In this document: positions 1-7,298 of the stretch, piece by piece | How positions within the stretch are numbered: position 1 is the first letter of the stretch | Layout of the letters: every line of letters begins with the position of its first letter | Assembly (NCBI RefSeq): GCF_002192455.1 | Contig: NZ_CP021744.1 | Coordinates: 6,720,501-6,784,500 of the forward strand | From: Streptomyces albireticuli | GTDB taxonomy: Bacteria; Actinomycetota; Actinomycetes; Streptomycetales; Streptomycetaceae | Length of the DNA: 64,000 bases | Direction: 5' to 3' | Translations under genes and position numbers: made by a program | The notes under the pieces: generated by a model | Told to the model about the DNA's origin: nothing | What the model saw: the letters and a program-made list of their open reading frames with translations, nothing else | Databases searched by the model: none

Positions 1-545
1 GCTTCGAACCCTGCCCGCCCGGCACCGCTCCACCCGCGGGCCCACCCGTCCCGCACGACGGCGTCTTCACCGACCCCGTCACCACCCTCACCGCACCCGC
101 CCGCCTCGACTACACCTACACCCCCGGCCGCGCCCTCGGCCGCCACCTCGACGCCCTCGCCGAGCGCAGGATCACCGGCGAACGCTGCCCGTCCTGCCGC
201 AAGGTCTACGTGCCGCCCCGCGGCGCCTGCCCCACCTGCGCCGTCGCCACCCGCGAACAGGTCGAGGTCGGCCCCCGCGGCACCGTCACCACCTTCTGCG
301 TCGTCAACATCAAGGCGAGGAACGCCGGGAACGCGGCCCTCGACGTGCCGTACGTCTACGCCCACATCGCCCTGGACGGCGCCGGCCTCGCCCTCCACGG
401 CCGCATCGCCGGCATCCCCTGCGACCAGGTGCGCATGGGACTGCGCGTCGAGCCCGTCTGGACCGAGGGCGCCCGCCACCCCGACCACTACCGCCCCACC
501 GGCGAGCCCGACGCCGCCTACGACACCTACAAGGAGCTGCTGTGA
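1..545 (+). CDS. Zn-ribbon / OB-fold DUF35 protein, 5' partial
   Basis: The reading frame is open from the first complete codon at base 3, so the gene begins before the window. It carries a rubredoxin-like zinc ribbon of two CPxC knuckles (CPSC, then CPTC about 12 residues later) followed by an OB-fold that ends with a YRPTGEPDAAYDTYKELL tail. DUF35 proteins are acyl-CoA-binding partners of thiolase-fold enzymes, for example the Ltp2-ChsH2 aldolase complex of steroid side-chain degradation. The stop TGA overlaps the GTG start of the next gene by 4 bases, so it is translationally coupled to a thiolase-fold protein, as expected of a heteromeric partner. The missing N-terminus could hold another domain; a MaoC-like one occurs in some relatives. 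Confidence 0.85.
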   Translation, partial: FEPCPPGTAPPAGPPVPHDGVFTDPVTTLTAPARLDYTYTPGRALGRHLDALAERRITGERCPSCRKVYVPPRGACPTCAVATREQVEVGPRGTVTTFCVVNIKARNAGNAALDVPYVYAHIALDGAGLALHGRIAGIPCDQVRMGLRVEPVWTEGARHPDHYRPTGEPDAAYDTYKELL

Positions 546-1651
546 CCGGGCCGTCGCGGCCCGGCCCGGCCGCCGCCCGCGAGGTCGCGATCGTCGCCTT
601 CGCGCAGACCCGGCACCGCCGCGCCACCCCGGAGCTCTCCGAGGCCGAGATGCTGCTGCCCGTCCTGAGCGAGGCCCTCGACCAGGCCGGACTGCGCCCG
701 GGCGAGGCCGACTTCACCTGCTCCGGATCGAGCGACTACCTCGCCGGCCGGCCCTTCTCCTTCACCATGACCCTCGACACCGTCGGCGCCTGGCCGCCCG
801 TCGCCGAGTCCCACGTGGAGATGGACGGGGCCTGGGCGCTCCACGAGGCCTGGGTGAAGATCCTCACCGGCGAGGCCGACACCGCTCTCGTCTACGCCCA
901 CGGCACCTCCTCCTCCGGCGACCTCCGCGACGTCCTCACCCGCCAGCTGGACCCCTACTGCACCGCACCGCTGTGGCCGGACCCCGTCGCCCTCGCCGCC
1001 CTCCAGGCGCAGGCGCTCATCGACGCGGGCGAGACCGACGAGGACGCCCTCGCCCGCATCGCCGCCCGCAGCCGCACCGCCGCCGAGGCCAACCCGTACG
1101 CGCCGCTCAGCGGCCCCGTACCGGCGGGCGACTACGTCGTACGGCCGCTGCGCGCCGGCGACTGCCCGCCCGTCGGCGACGGCGCCGCCGCCGTCGTCCT
1201 CGCCGCCGGCGACACCGCCCGCCGCATGCGCGCCCGGCCCGCCTGGATCCGCGGCATGGACCACCGCGTCGAACCCCACGCGCTCGGCGTACGGGACCTC
1301 ACGGACTCCGTCTCCACCCGCCTCGCCGCCGAGCGCGCCGGCGCCTTCGACGCCCCCGTCGACACGGCCGAACTCCACGCGCCCTTCACCTCCCAGGAGG
1401 TGGTCCTGCGCAAGGCGCTGCGGCTGGACGACGGTGTGGTCGTCAACCCCTCCGGAGGGCCCCTGGCGGCCAACCCCGTCATGGCCGCCGGACTGATCCG
1501 GCTCGGCGAGGCGGCCGCCCGCGTCCACCGGGGCGAATCCGACCGCGCCCTGGCGCACGCGACCTCGGGGCCGTGCCTCCAGCAGAACCTCGTCGCCGTG
1601 CTGGAAGGGCCGGAAAGGCCGGCAAGGCAGGAAAGGGGGCCGAGGTCATGA
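542..1651 (+). CDS. Thiolase-fold protein (lipid-transfer / SCP-x type), catalytic residues replaced
   Basis: A 369-residue member of the thiolase-fold lipid-transfer proteins. The start GTG overlaps the DUF35 stop, and the stop overlaps the ATG of the next gene. The region where the nucleophilic Cys of true thiolases sits reads VEMDGAWALHEAW, without Cys. The C-terminal GHPxGA-type His motif reads NPSGGPLAANPVMAAG, with Asn in place of His. This matches non-thiolytic members such as Ltp2-type aldolases better than ketoacyl-CoA thiolases. By inference it forms a heteromer with the flanking thiolase-like and DUF35 proteins and acts on an acyl-CoA. The substrate cannot be read from sequence. 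Confidence 0.8.
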   Translation: MTGPSRPGPAAAREVAIVAFAQTRHRRATPELSEAEMLLPVLSEALDQAGLRPGEADFTCSGSSDYLAGRPFSFTMTLDTVGAWPPVAESHVEMDGAWALHEAWVKILTGEADTALVYAHGTSSSGDLRDVLTRQLDPYCTAPLWPDPVALAALQAQALIDAGETDEDALARIAARSRTAAEANPYAPLSGPVPAGDYVVRPLRAGDCPPVGDGAAAVVLAAGDTARRMRARPAWIRGMDHRVEPHALGVRDLTDSVSTRLAAERAGAFDAPVDTAELHAPFTSQEVVLRKALRLDDGVVVNPSGGPLAANPVMAAGLIRLGEAAARVHRGESDRALAHATSGPCLQQNLVAVLEGPERPARQERGPRS

Positions 1652-2817
1652 GCGGCAAGGAACCCGTGGCCGTCGTCGGGATCGGCCAGACCCACCACGC
1701 CGCCGCCCGTCGCGACGTCTCCCTGCCCGGCCTCGTCCGCGAGGCCGCCCGCCGGGCGCTCGACGACGCGGAGCTCACCTGGGCCGACGTGGACGCCGTC
1801 GTCCTCGGCAAGGCGCCCGACTTCTTCGAGGGCGTGATGATGCCCGAGCTGTACCTCGCCGACGCCCTCGGCGCATCGGGCAAACCGGTCCTGCGGGTGC
1901 ACACCGCGGGATCCGTGGGCGGCTCCACCGCGCTCGTCGCCGCGAACCTCGTCGCCGCCCGCGTCCAGCGGACCGTGCTGGCCCTCGCCTTCGAGAAGCA
2001 GTCCGAGTCCAACGCCATGTGGGGGCTGTCCCTGCCCGTCCCCTTCCAGCAGCCCCTGCTGGCCGGCGCCGGGGGCTTCTTCGCCCCGCACGTCCGCGCG
2101 TACATCCGCCGCACCGGGGCCCCCGCGGACACCGGCGTCCTCGTCGCCCACAAGGACCGCGGCAACGCCCTGAAGAACCCCTACGCCCACCTCCACGAGC
2201 ACGGCCTCACCCTGGAGAAGGTCCGGGCCTCACCCATGCTCTGGGACCCGATCCGCTACTCCGAGACCTGCCCGTCCTCCGACGGCGCCTGCGCGCTGGT
2301 CCTCACCGACCGCGCGGGCGCGGCCCGTTCCCCGCACCCGCCCGCCTGGGTGCACGGCGGCGCCATGCGCAGCGAGCCGACGCTCTTCGCCGGCAAGGAC
2401 TTCGTCTCGCCCCGCGCGGGCCGGGACTGCGCGGCCGAGGTCTACCGCCAGGCCGGGATCACCGACCCCCGCCGCGAGATCGACACCGCCGAGCTGTACG
2501 TCCCGTTCAGCTGGTACGAGCCGATGTGGCTGGAGAACCTCGGCTTCGCCGTCGAGGGGGAGGGCTGGAAGCTCACCGCGTCCGGTGCCACCGCGCTCGG
2601 CGGCGAGCTGCCCGTCAACCCCTCGGGCGGGGTCCTGTCCACCAACCCGATCGGCGCCTCCGGCCTGATCCGCTTCGCCGAGGCCGCCCTCCAGGTGCGC
2701 GGCAGGGCCGGTGCGCACCAGGTCGAGGGCGCCGCGAAGGCCCTCGGCCACGCCTACGGGGGAGGGGCGCAGTTCTTCTCCATGTGGCTGGTGGGAAGCC
2801 GGCCGCCCACCTCCTGA
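1648..2817 (+). CDS. Second thiolase-fold protein (SCP-x/Ltp2-like)
   Basis: 389 residues. The ATG at 1648 is chosen because it overlaps the upstream stop (ATGA) and has a purine-rich GAAAGGGGG site 5' of it; the longer open frame upstream is an antisense or overlap artefact. The N-terminal half has VAVVGIGQTHH and an AGSVGGS turn where thiolases carry the active Cys. The C-terminal half has NPSGGVLSTNPIGASG (His to Asn) and HAYGGGAQ in place of the usual CxGGG. All three canonical thiolase residues are therefore absent. Tyrosines near WYEPMW and HAYGGG could serve an aldolase-type chemistry, but that is inference. It is the last gene of the coupled DUF35-thiolase-thiolase trio. Confidence 0.8.
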   Translation: MSGKEPVAVVGIGQTHHAAARRDVSLPGLVREAARRALDDAELTWADVDAVVLGKAPDFFEGVMMPELYLADALGASGKPVLRVHTAGSVGGSTALVAANLVAARVQRTVLALAFEKQSESNAMWGLSLPVPFQQPLLAGAGGFFAPHVRAYIRRTGAPADTGVLVAHKDRGNALKNPYAHLHEHGLTLEKVRASPMLWDPIRYSETCPSSDGACALVLTDRAGAARSPHPPAWVHGGAMRSEPTLFAGKDFVSPRAGRDCAAEVYRQAGITDPRREIDTAELYVPFSWYEPMWLENLGFAVEGEGWKLTASGATALGGELPVNPSGGVLSTNPIGASGLIRFAEAALQVRGRAGAHQVEGAAKALGHAYGGGAQFFSMWLVGSRPPTS

Positions 2818-2896
2818 CGGTGTGTGACGCGGCCTGTCCGGCTCCGGCCGTGCTCGCTAGGGTGGGCCGGGACGACGACCGGGAGGAGCTACGGAC

Positions 2897-3133
2897 GTGG
2901 CGGAGAGCACGACTGAACGACCGGCGGGCGAGCTGACGCCCGACCTCGACCTCGCGAACGCCGCCTGGCAGTCCGGGACGCAGGGGCTCGGCGACGTCCA
3001 GATCGCCTTCGTCGAAGGCTTCATCGCGATGCGGCACGGACGCCGGCCGGACCGTCCGGCGCTGGTCTTCACACCGGCGGAGTGGCGGGCGTTCGTACTC
3101 GGGGCGCGCGAAGGGGAGTTCGACCTGACGTAG
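2897..3133 (+). CDS. DUF397 domain protein
   Basis: 78 residues from a GTG start preceded by GGGAGGAGCT. The protein has the DUF397 layout: an AWQSGTQG segment near residue 27, a short basic strand around RHGRRPDRP, then LVFTPAEWRAFVLGAREGEF at the C-terminus. DUF397 proteins are small Streptomyces proteins often encoded next to XRE/Scr1-type regulators (BldB-like context), where they act as regulatory partners. Here no such regulator is adjacent, so it is an orphan copy. The central part lacks the usual CVEVA Cys motif and reads DVQIAFVEG instead, so it is a divergent member. Confidence 0.75.
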   Translation: MAESTTERPAGELTPDLDLANAAWQSGTQGLGDVQIAFVEGFIAMRHGRRPDRPALVFTPAEWRAFVLGAREGEFDLT

Positions 3134-3140
3134 CGGATGT

Positions 3141-3190
3141 CCTCGGGCGCTGGGCGGGCCGGCGGATTCCGGCCCGCCCAGCGCCCGAGG
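3141..3190. terminator. Bidirectional hairpin terminator, 22-bp perfect stem
   Basis: Arms 3141-3162 and 3169-3190 are perfect complements (CCTCGGGCGCTGGGCGGGCC...) around a 6-base loop. It lies between the convergent DUF397 gene and oxygenase gene, so it can serve both. There is no U-tract, which is common in Streptomyces. Confidence 0.8.
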
Positions 3191-3219
3191 AGCGAAGTCC
3201 GGGGCGGGGCCCCGGGGGT

Positions 3220-4236
3220 TCAGCGCGCCGCCACGCCCTCGGTCAGCAGCTCCGCGTGGTAGCGGCGGGCGACCTGGGGGTGCGCCCGCAGCCACCCCTT
3301 GATCTCATTGCGGCCGTACTCCGCGAACAGCGGGTTCGTGGAGTCCTGCGTGACGCCCGGCGCCTGGTCCGCGTGCGCGAACGGCACGGGCTCGATGCGG
3401 GCGTCCAGCCGGGGGTTGTAGAAGAACGGCACGGAGTAGCGCTCCCGGTTGCCGGGCGGGCTCACGACCCGGTGGTTGGTGGCCTTCAGATAGCCGTTGG
3501 TGGCCACCTCCAGCAGCTCACCGAGGTTGATCACGAACGCGCCGGGCACCTTCGCCACGTCCAGGAACTCCCCGTCCGGCCCCTCCACCTGGAGGCCGCC
3601 CACCTCGTCCTGGAGCAGCAGCGTCAGGAAGCCGTAGTCCTTGTGGGCGCCCACGCCCTGGGCGGCGCCGTCGGGGGCGCTGCCGGGGTAGCGGACCAGC
3701 TTCAGGTGCAGGTGCGGGCGGTCGGCGAACGCGTCGTCGTAGAAGTCGGCCGGGGCGCCGATCGCGGCGAGCAGCTCGTGCAGCAGGCGCTCGGCGACCG
3801 AGCTCAGCCGGTCGATCCAGTGCAGGGCGGCCGTCCGCAGCTCCGGGAGGGAGTCCGGCCACTGGTTCGGGCCCTCCAGCCACCAGTAGCCGGGCTCGTC
3901 CGGGCCGGGCACGTGCGGCGCGCGCTCGGCGCCGATGTCGAGCTGGTCGCGCCAGTCGCGGCTGCCGCCCGTGCGCTCGTCGCCTATGCGGGTGTAGCCG
4001 CGGAAGTGGGGCGAGTTGAGGTTGCTCACGGCCAGCCGCTCGGCCTCCGGCAGCGCGAAGAAGGCGCGGAGCGTGCGCATCAGGTCTTCGGTCTCGGCCT
4101 CGGTGACGCCGTGGCCGGTCAAGTGGAAGAAGCCCACGTCACGGGCGGCGGAGTGGAGGTCATGACGGAAGCGTGCACGGGCGTCGGGGTCACCGTCGGC
4201 GGCGGAGAGATCGAGGACGGGAAGCTGGTTGCTCAT
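3220..4236 (-). CDS. Isopenicillin N synthase-family 2OG-Fe(II) oxygenase
   Basis: 338 residues from the ATG at 4236; an in-frame GTG at 4248 is an alternative and neither has a clear ribosome site. The N-terminal DIOX_N part begins NQLPVLDLSAADG. The C-terminal double-stranded beta-helix has the iron triad H198-x-D200 (GAHKDYGF) and H255 (TNHRVV), with the RYS motif for co-substrate or substrate carboxylate just after. It is a mononuclear iron oxygenase, but nothing nearby (no ACV synthetase or NRPS) suggests beta-lactam synthesis, so it should not be read as a true IPNS. The upstream leader peptide and hairpin point to attenuation control, possibly by cysteine or sulfur supply. Confidence 0.85.
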   Translation of the reverse strand: MSNQLPVLDLSAADGDPDARARFRHDLHSAARDVGFFHLTGHGVTEAETEDLMRTLRAFFALPEAERLAVSNLNSPHFRGYTRIGDERTGGSRDWRDQLDIGAERAPHVPGPDEPGYWWLEGPNQWPDSLPELRTAALHWIDRLSSVAERLLHELLAAIGAPADFYDDAFADRPHLHLKLVRYPGSAPDGAAQGVGAHKDYGFLTLLLQDEVGGLQVEGPDGEFLDVAKVPGAFVINLGELLEVATNGYLKATNHRVVSPPGNRERYSVPFFYNPRLDARIEPVPFAHADQAPGVTQDSTNPLFAEYGRNEIKGWLRAHPQVARRYHAELLTEGVAAR

Positions 4237-4355
4237 GAGGGTGTCCACAGCTGTGAAGGCCCGGTTCCGTACGGCGATGCGCCGGGCGGCCGTCTGTCGG
4301 AGCAGGGTATGCGACAGGACAGACGGGTGACCGGGAAACGGCGGGAAGATAAGGA

Positions 4356-4387
4356 GAAAACAGGCCTCGGCCCGAAGAAGGGGGCCC
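4356..4387 (-). terminator. Candidate attenuator hairpin between leader peptide and oxygenase gene
   Basis: On the minus strand a GGCCC / GGGCC hairpin (4369-4373 with 4382-4386) is followed by a GAGGCCTG spacer and a TTTT run (4357-4360). It lies after the stop of the leader peptide and about 120 bases before the oxygenase start, the place expected for a leader-controlled terminator. The stem is short, so the call is tentative. Confidence 0.35.
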
Positions 4388-4399
4388 GGCGGGAGAGGG

Positions 4400-4468
4400 T
4401 CAGCCGAAGCGGCGACAGGACATGCTCGTGACGCGGAGGAGGTCCACGTGGCGGCGTTTCACGAGCAT
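4400..4468 (-). CDS. Short leader peptide (RRHVDLxRV class), 22 aa
   Basis: A 22-codon frame starts with ATG at 4468 and ends with TGA at 4400-4402. Its core RRHVDLLRVTSMSC matches the class of tiny actinobacterial 'putative leader peptides' with RRHVDL, a short spacer and a Cys near the end, which are often found ahead of sulfur-assimilation genes. The minus strand has GAGGTG just upstream of the ATG and TACGAT (4481-4486) as a possible -10, so the transcript leader would be very short. It ends 164 bases before the oxygenase start. The single Cys codon near the 3' end fits ribosome stalling under cysteine limitation, which is inference. Confidence 0.65.
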   Translation of the reverse strand: MLVKRRHVDLLRVTSMSCRRFG

Positions 4469-4668
4469 GGTCACCTCGTCATCGTATACGACCGCGCGTG
4501 GAACCGGCGTACCGGCCGGTAGGTGCCCGGTACCGGCCGGGTACCCGGGCCTGGACGGGGCGCCCGGCCGGGGCCGCCCGCAGCGGGCGGGGGCCCGTTC
4601 GCTGGTGGCCCGGGCGCAAACGTGGACCCCTTCTTTTCGCGGCTCTTCGCACCCGGAAACGCAGGAAT

Positions 4669-4705
4669 CCCCCTTCCTCGGGGCCCGTGCTCCCGAGGAA
4701 GGGGG
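4669..4705 (-). terminator. Hairpin terminator downstream of rodlin gene, 14-bp stem
   Basis: Arms 4669-4682 (CCCCCTTCCTCGGG) and 4692-4705 are perfect complements. It lies 31 bases past the rodlin stop on the minus strand. Between it and the leader peptide (4469-4668) I see only GGTACCGGCC-type short repeats and the leader promoter. Confidence 0.75.
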
Positions 4706-4735
4706 AAATTCTGTGGATCCGGCGCGAGCCGACCG

Positions 4736-5263
4736 TCAGTGGCCGTGACCGCCGTCGTGGTGGCCGAAGCCGCCGTGGCCGCCGTCGTGCCCGTGGCCCC
4801 CGTCGTGGTGGCCGAAGCCGTGGTGGCCGAAGCCTCCACCGTGGCCGAACTGGCCGCCGTGACCGCCGCTGCCGCGGTTGCCCGAGCCGTTGCCCGAGAT
4901 GACCGGGATCTCGTCGAGGATGTGCGACAGCGGGTCGTCGCCGTCGTCGATCGTCGAGTTGTCGGTGCACTGCTGCTGCTGCTGCGAGGTGAGGATCGGC
5001 ACGTCCTGGACGCCGATGTTGATCAGTGCGATCAGCGACTGGATACCGATCTTGCCGATGCCGAGGCACGGCTTGTTGAGCGTGCCCTGGATCAGGCTCA
5101 TCTGCGGGCTCTGCTCACCGCCGGTCTTGGTGTTGCCGTAACCGGTCTTCGAAGCGTTGCCGTTGGCGACGTCACTGTCGTTGCCGATCGCCATCGCGGG
5201 GCCGGCGATGGTGCCGACGGCCGAAGCCGTCATGGCGGCCGTGGCGAGTACCTTCTTGAGCAC
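4736..5263 (-). CDS. Rodlin with histidine/glycine-rich C-terminal extension
   Basis: 175 residues from a GTG start at 5263, preceded by GAAAGG. The signal peptide is MLKKVLATAAMTASAVGTIAG...AMA. The mature part is clearly rodlin: a GNDSDVANGN segment, SPQMSLIQGTLNKPCLG, then QQCTDNST and LSHILDEIPVI. Two Cys residues (NKPCLG and QQQCTDN) match the pair in RdlA/RdlB. Rodlins order chaplin fibrils into the rodlet layer on aerial hyphae and spores. Known rodlins end shortly after the SHVL segment at about 130 residues; this one adds about 45 residues of GHGG/FGHH/DGGHGH repeats. The tail could bind metal ions or change surface charge with pH. No chaplin gene is in the window. Confidence 0.9.
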   Translation of the reverse strand: MLKKVLATAAMTASAVGTIAGPAMAIGNDSDVANGNASKTGYGNTKTGGEQSPQMSLIQGTLNKPCLGIGKIGIQSLIALINIGVQDVPILTSQQQQQCTDNSTIDDGDDPLSHILDEIPVISGNGSGNRGSGGHGGQFGHGGGFGHHGFGHHDGGHGHDGGHGGFGHHDGGHGH

Positions 5264-5373
5264 GTCTGTGCCTTTCGATCGATTAGCGCCCCTCTCAGGG
5301 AAGCGACCTGAGTAACTCGACCCCATTTGCAGAAGTTTCGGGCATTCACTCATTTGCTCCATCGGATCGCCGG

Positions 5374-5400
5374 AGCGGAATTCCGGTGCCGGATTCCGCT
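5374..5400. terminator. Inverted repeat between DUF1453 and rodlin genes
   Basis: AGCGGAAT-t-CCGG / CCGG-ATTCCGCT forms a 12-bp stem with a one-base bulge and a 2-base loop. It lies 80 bases beyond the DUF1453 stop and upstream of the rodlin, so it may end the former or sit in the latter's promoter region. Confidence 0.45.
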
Positions 5401-5480
5401 GGTAGCGTGCGGGGCGCGGCGGTTCGCGGGCCGTCGGCCCCGCCCGGACAAGCGCCCCCACAAGCCGCGTCCGGGCGGGC

Positions 5481-5960
5481 TCAGCGCCGCCGCCGCTCCG
5501 GGGCGAAGGGTACTTTGCTCGACAGGCCCCGGGCGGCGACCACCAGGGCCTCGCCGAGGAAGCTGACCCCGATGTTCAGCTGGACCGGGCGGGCGCTCGC
5601 GTGCGTCCCCGCCCGGGCCGCGAGGAAGCCGAAGCCCGCCATCAGCACCAGCGAACCCGCCGCCACCGCGAAGGACTTGCCGGTGTAGCGCTGCCAGAGC
5701 ACCCCGCCGCGCTCGAAGACCTCGATCGTGGCGCCGCGCGCCGCGCCGAGTGCCACGCCCAGGACGGCGCCGGGGATCAGCCACCCCAGGTCCGCCCCCG
5801 TGACGTCCTCGGCCTTGACCACCGACGCCACGCCGATGCCGATGAGGATCAGCGGCGGAGCCAGCAGGTCGCGGGCGTTGACGGGCTCTCCCCTCAGACG
5901 CTTGACCACCACCACGATCAGCACCACGGCGATCACCGCCGCCAGCACCCAGCCGTTCAC
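5481..5960 (-). CDS. DUF1453 family membrane protein
   Basis: 159 residues from a GTG start preceded by GAGGAA. Four hydrophobic segments are visible: residues about 5-20, 33-50, 60-77 and 95-115. The linker ATIEVFERGGVLWQRYTGKS is typical of the DUF1453 membrane family. The function of the family is not known. It is transcribed divergently from a TetR regulator with only 71 bases between the starts, the usual arrangement of a TetR repressor and its target, so this membrane protein is the likely regulated gene. Confidence 0.8.
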   Translation of the reverse strand: MNGWVLAAVIAVVLIVVVVKRLRGEPVNARDLLAPPLILIGIGVASVVKAEDVTGADLGWLIPGAVLGVALGAARGATIEVFERGGVLWQRYTGKSFAVAAGSLVLMAGFGFLAARAGTHASARPVQLNIGVSFLGEALVVAARGLSSKVPFAPERRRR

Positions 5961-5979
5961 TTTCCTCGGACCCCCTATT

Positions 5980-6025
5980 TAGCACGTCTATGCCAAATCG
6001 GATGGTAGCTCGATCGTGCTATAAC
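5980..6025. promoter_or_regulatory. Divergent promoter with candidate TetR operator half-sites
   Basis: TAGCACG at 5980-5986 is repeated inverted as CGTGCTA at 6015-6021. The second copy overlaps TATAAC (6020-6025), a good -10 for the TetR gene. That -10 is 7 bases from the ATG at 6032, so the TetR mRNA is probably leaderless. The two half-sites are 28 bases apart, long for one dimer but suitable for two sites. Confidence 0.5.
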
Positions 6026-6031
6026 GACAAC

Positions 6032-6649
6032 ATGCCGAAGATCGTCGATCCGCGGGCCCGCCGCAGGGCCGTCGCCGAGGCCGTCCTCCGGGTCGTGGCC
6101 AGGAGCGGCCTGGAAGCCGCCTCGCTCCGCAACGTCGCCGAGGAGGCGGGCCTGGCCATCGGCTCGGTCCGGCACTACTTCGGTGACCACGACGAACTGG
6201 TCGTCTTCGCCATGCGGCACCTGGTGGACCGCGTCGACCAGCGCGTCCGCGCGCACGTCGACCACCTCCGCGCCCCCGGGTCCGGCGGGGGGCGACGGGC
6301 CCGCGCCGAGGAACTGCTGGAGGAGTTCCTCCCGCTGGACGACACCCGGCACGAGGAGGCCGTCCTCTGGATCGCCCTCGCCACCGCCTCCCGGGTCCGC
6401 CCCGGACTGCGCCCCTGCGCCCTGGAGCTGCACGGGAACACGCTCCTCCTGATGGAGCACGTCCTCCGCGGCGGCCGGGAGTCCGGCGGCCTGCCCGCCG
6501 GACTCGACGTCGCCACCGAGGCCCGCCGGCTGACCGCCCTGGTCGAGGGGCTCACCTTCCAGGCCGTGCTCCAGCCCGAGGCCTACCCTCCGGACGAGCT
6601 CCGCCGGCTGCTCCACCACCACCTGGAGACCCTGCGCGAGAAGGCCTGA
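6032..6649 (+). CDS. TetR/AcrR family transcriptional regulator
   Basis: 205 residues from the ATG at 6032 (MPKIVDPRARRRAVAEAVL). The N-terminal TetR DNA-binding domain spans about residues 8-55, with the helix-turn-helix SLRNVAEEAGLAIGSVRHYF. The C-terminal ligand or dimer domain resembles the TetR_C_6 (BetI-like) type. The ATG is favoured because a TATAAC -10 lies just upstream, which gives a leaderless transcript. It likely represses itself and the divergent DUF1453 gene; the ligand is unknown. Confidence 0.88.
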   Translation: MPKIVDPRARRRAVAEAVLRVVARSGLEAASLRNVAEEAGLAIGSVRHYFGDHDELVVFAMRHLVDRVDQRVRAHVDHLRAPGSGGGRRARAEELLEEFLPLDDTRHEEAVLWIALATASRVRPGLRPCALELHGNTLLLMEHVLRGGRESGGLPAGLDVATEARRLTALVEGLTFQAVLQPEAYPPDELRRLLHHHLETLREKA

Positions 6650-6713
6650 CCGGCCGCCGCACCACGACTCTCCCCGGGGTCACGCGACGGCGCCGGGCAC
6701 GTACGATGTGGGC

Positions 6714-7214
6714 ATGTCGTTCCTCCGCCGCCGCAGCGCAGCCACGCCCACCGGGCCGGACTTCGACGTCCTCGCCATGGACCCGGGGGACTGGCCGGGT
6801 GACCTGGGAGCCGGGCTGCTGCCCGCGCCCGATGGCAGCTGCCAGGGCGTCTTCCTCCGCTATGACCTCTTCGGCGGGCGCGGCCCGGCGATGATCATCG
6901 GCAATCTGCCCGAAGGATCCCCCGCGCGCGAGGTGGGCGAGGGCCAGGTGCCCTTCGAGGTGACCCAGCTCCTCGCCGCGCTCGGCAACGAGGAGCCCGT
7001 CCACGTCCTGGAGACCGAGGACATCCCGGTCATGCACGAGGACAACCTGCTGATCGTGCGGCGTGTGAAGTGCTCCGAGGGCCGCATCTCCTGCACCCAG
7101 TTCGACCGCAGCGATGGCGTCCTCGTCACCATCGCCAGCTGGGACCGGCCCATCACCGACGAGCTCTACCAGCTCCTCAAGCCGCTGCCCGCCGAGATGT
7201 TCCAGCAGGCCTGA
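6714..7214 (+). CDS. Conserved hypothetical protein, 166 aa
   Basis: Soluble protein beginning MSFLRRRSAATPTGPDFDVLAMDP and containing a FRYDLFGG-like strand pattern, an IPVMHEDNLLIVRRVKCSEG segment and the C-terminal LLKPLPAEMFQQA. No signal peptide, membrane segment or catalytic motif is evident. I do not recognise a named family. TACGAT at 6702-6707 ends 6 bases before the ATG at 6714, so translation is probably leaderless. It stands alone between the TetR gene and a strong bidirectional terminator. Confidence 0.75.
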   Translation: MSFLRRRSAATPTGPDFDVLAMDPGDWPGDLGAGLLPAPDGSCQGVFLRYDLFGGRGPAMIIGNLPEGSPAREVGEGQVPFEVTQLLAALGNEEPVHVLETEDIPVMHEDNLLIVRRVKCSEGRISCTQFDRSDGVLVTIASWDRPITDELYQLLKPLPAEMFQQA

Positions 7215-7232
7215 CCCCCGCTCGCACACCCC

Positions 7233-7264
7233 GGAGCCCGGTACGGACCGCCGTACCGGGCTCC
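7233..7264. terminator. Bidirectional hairpin terminator, 14-bp stem
   Basis: GGAGCCCGGTACGG (7233-7246) pairs perfectly with 7251-7264 across an ACCG loop. It separates the convergent hypothetical gene and amidase gene. Confidence 0.8.
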
Positions 7265-7298
7265 TCGCACGTCCAGGCCCCGCCGTCCGCCGGGGCGC

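Noticed and set aside
973..1647. N-terminal extension of the second thiolase-fold gene
   Set aside because: Arg/Pro-rich shadow of the first thiolase-fold gene; the ATG at 1648 overlaps the upstream stop and begins the conserved fold.
3220..4236. Reading the oxygenase as isopenicillin N synthase of a beta-lactam cluster
   Set aside because: Only the fold matches; no ACV synthetase, expandase or other cluster gene is near.
4448..4522. Plus-strand 24-aa ORF starting GTG with a strong GGAGGAGG site
   Set aside because: It is exactly antisense to the leader peptide, whose RRHVDLLRV core is a recognised pattern; the purine site is the complement of the peptide's Leu-Leu codons.
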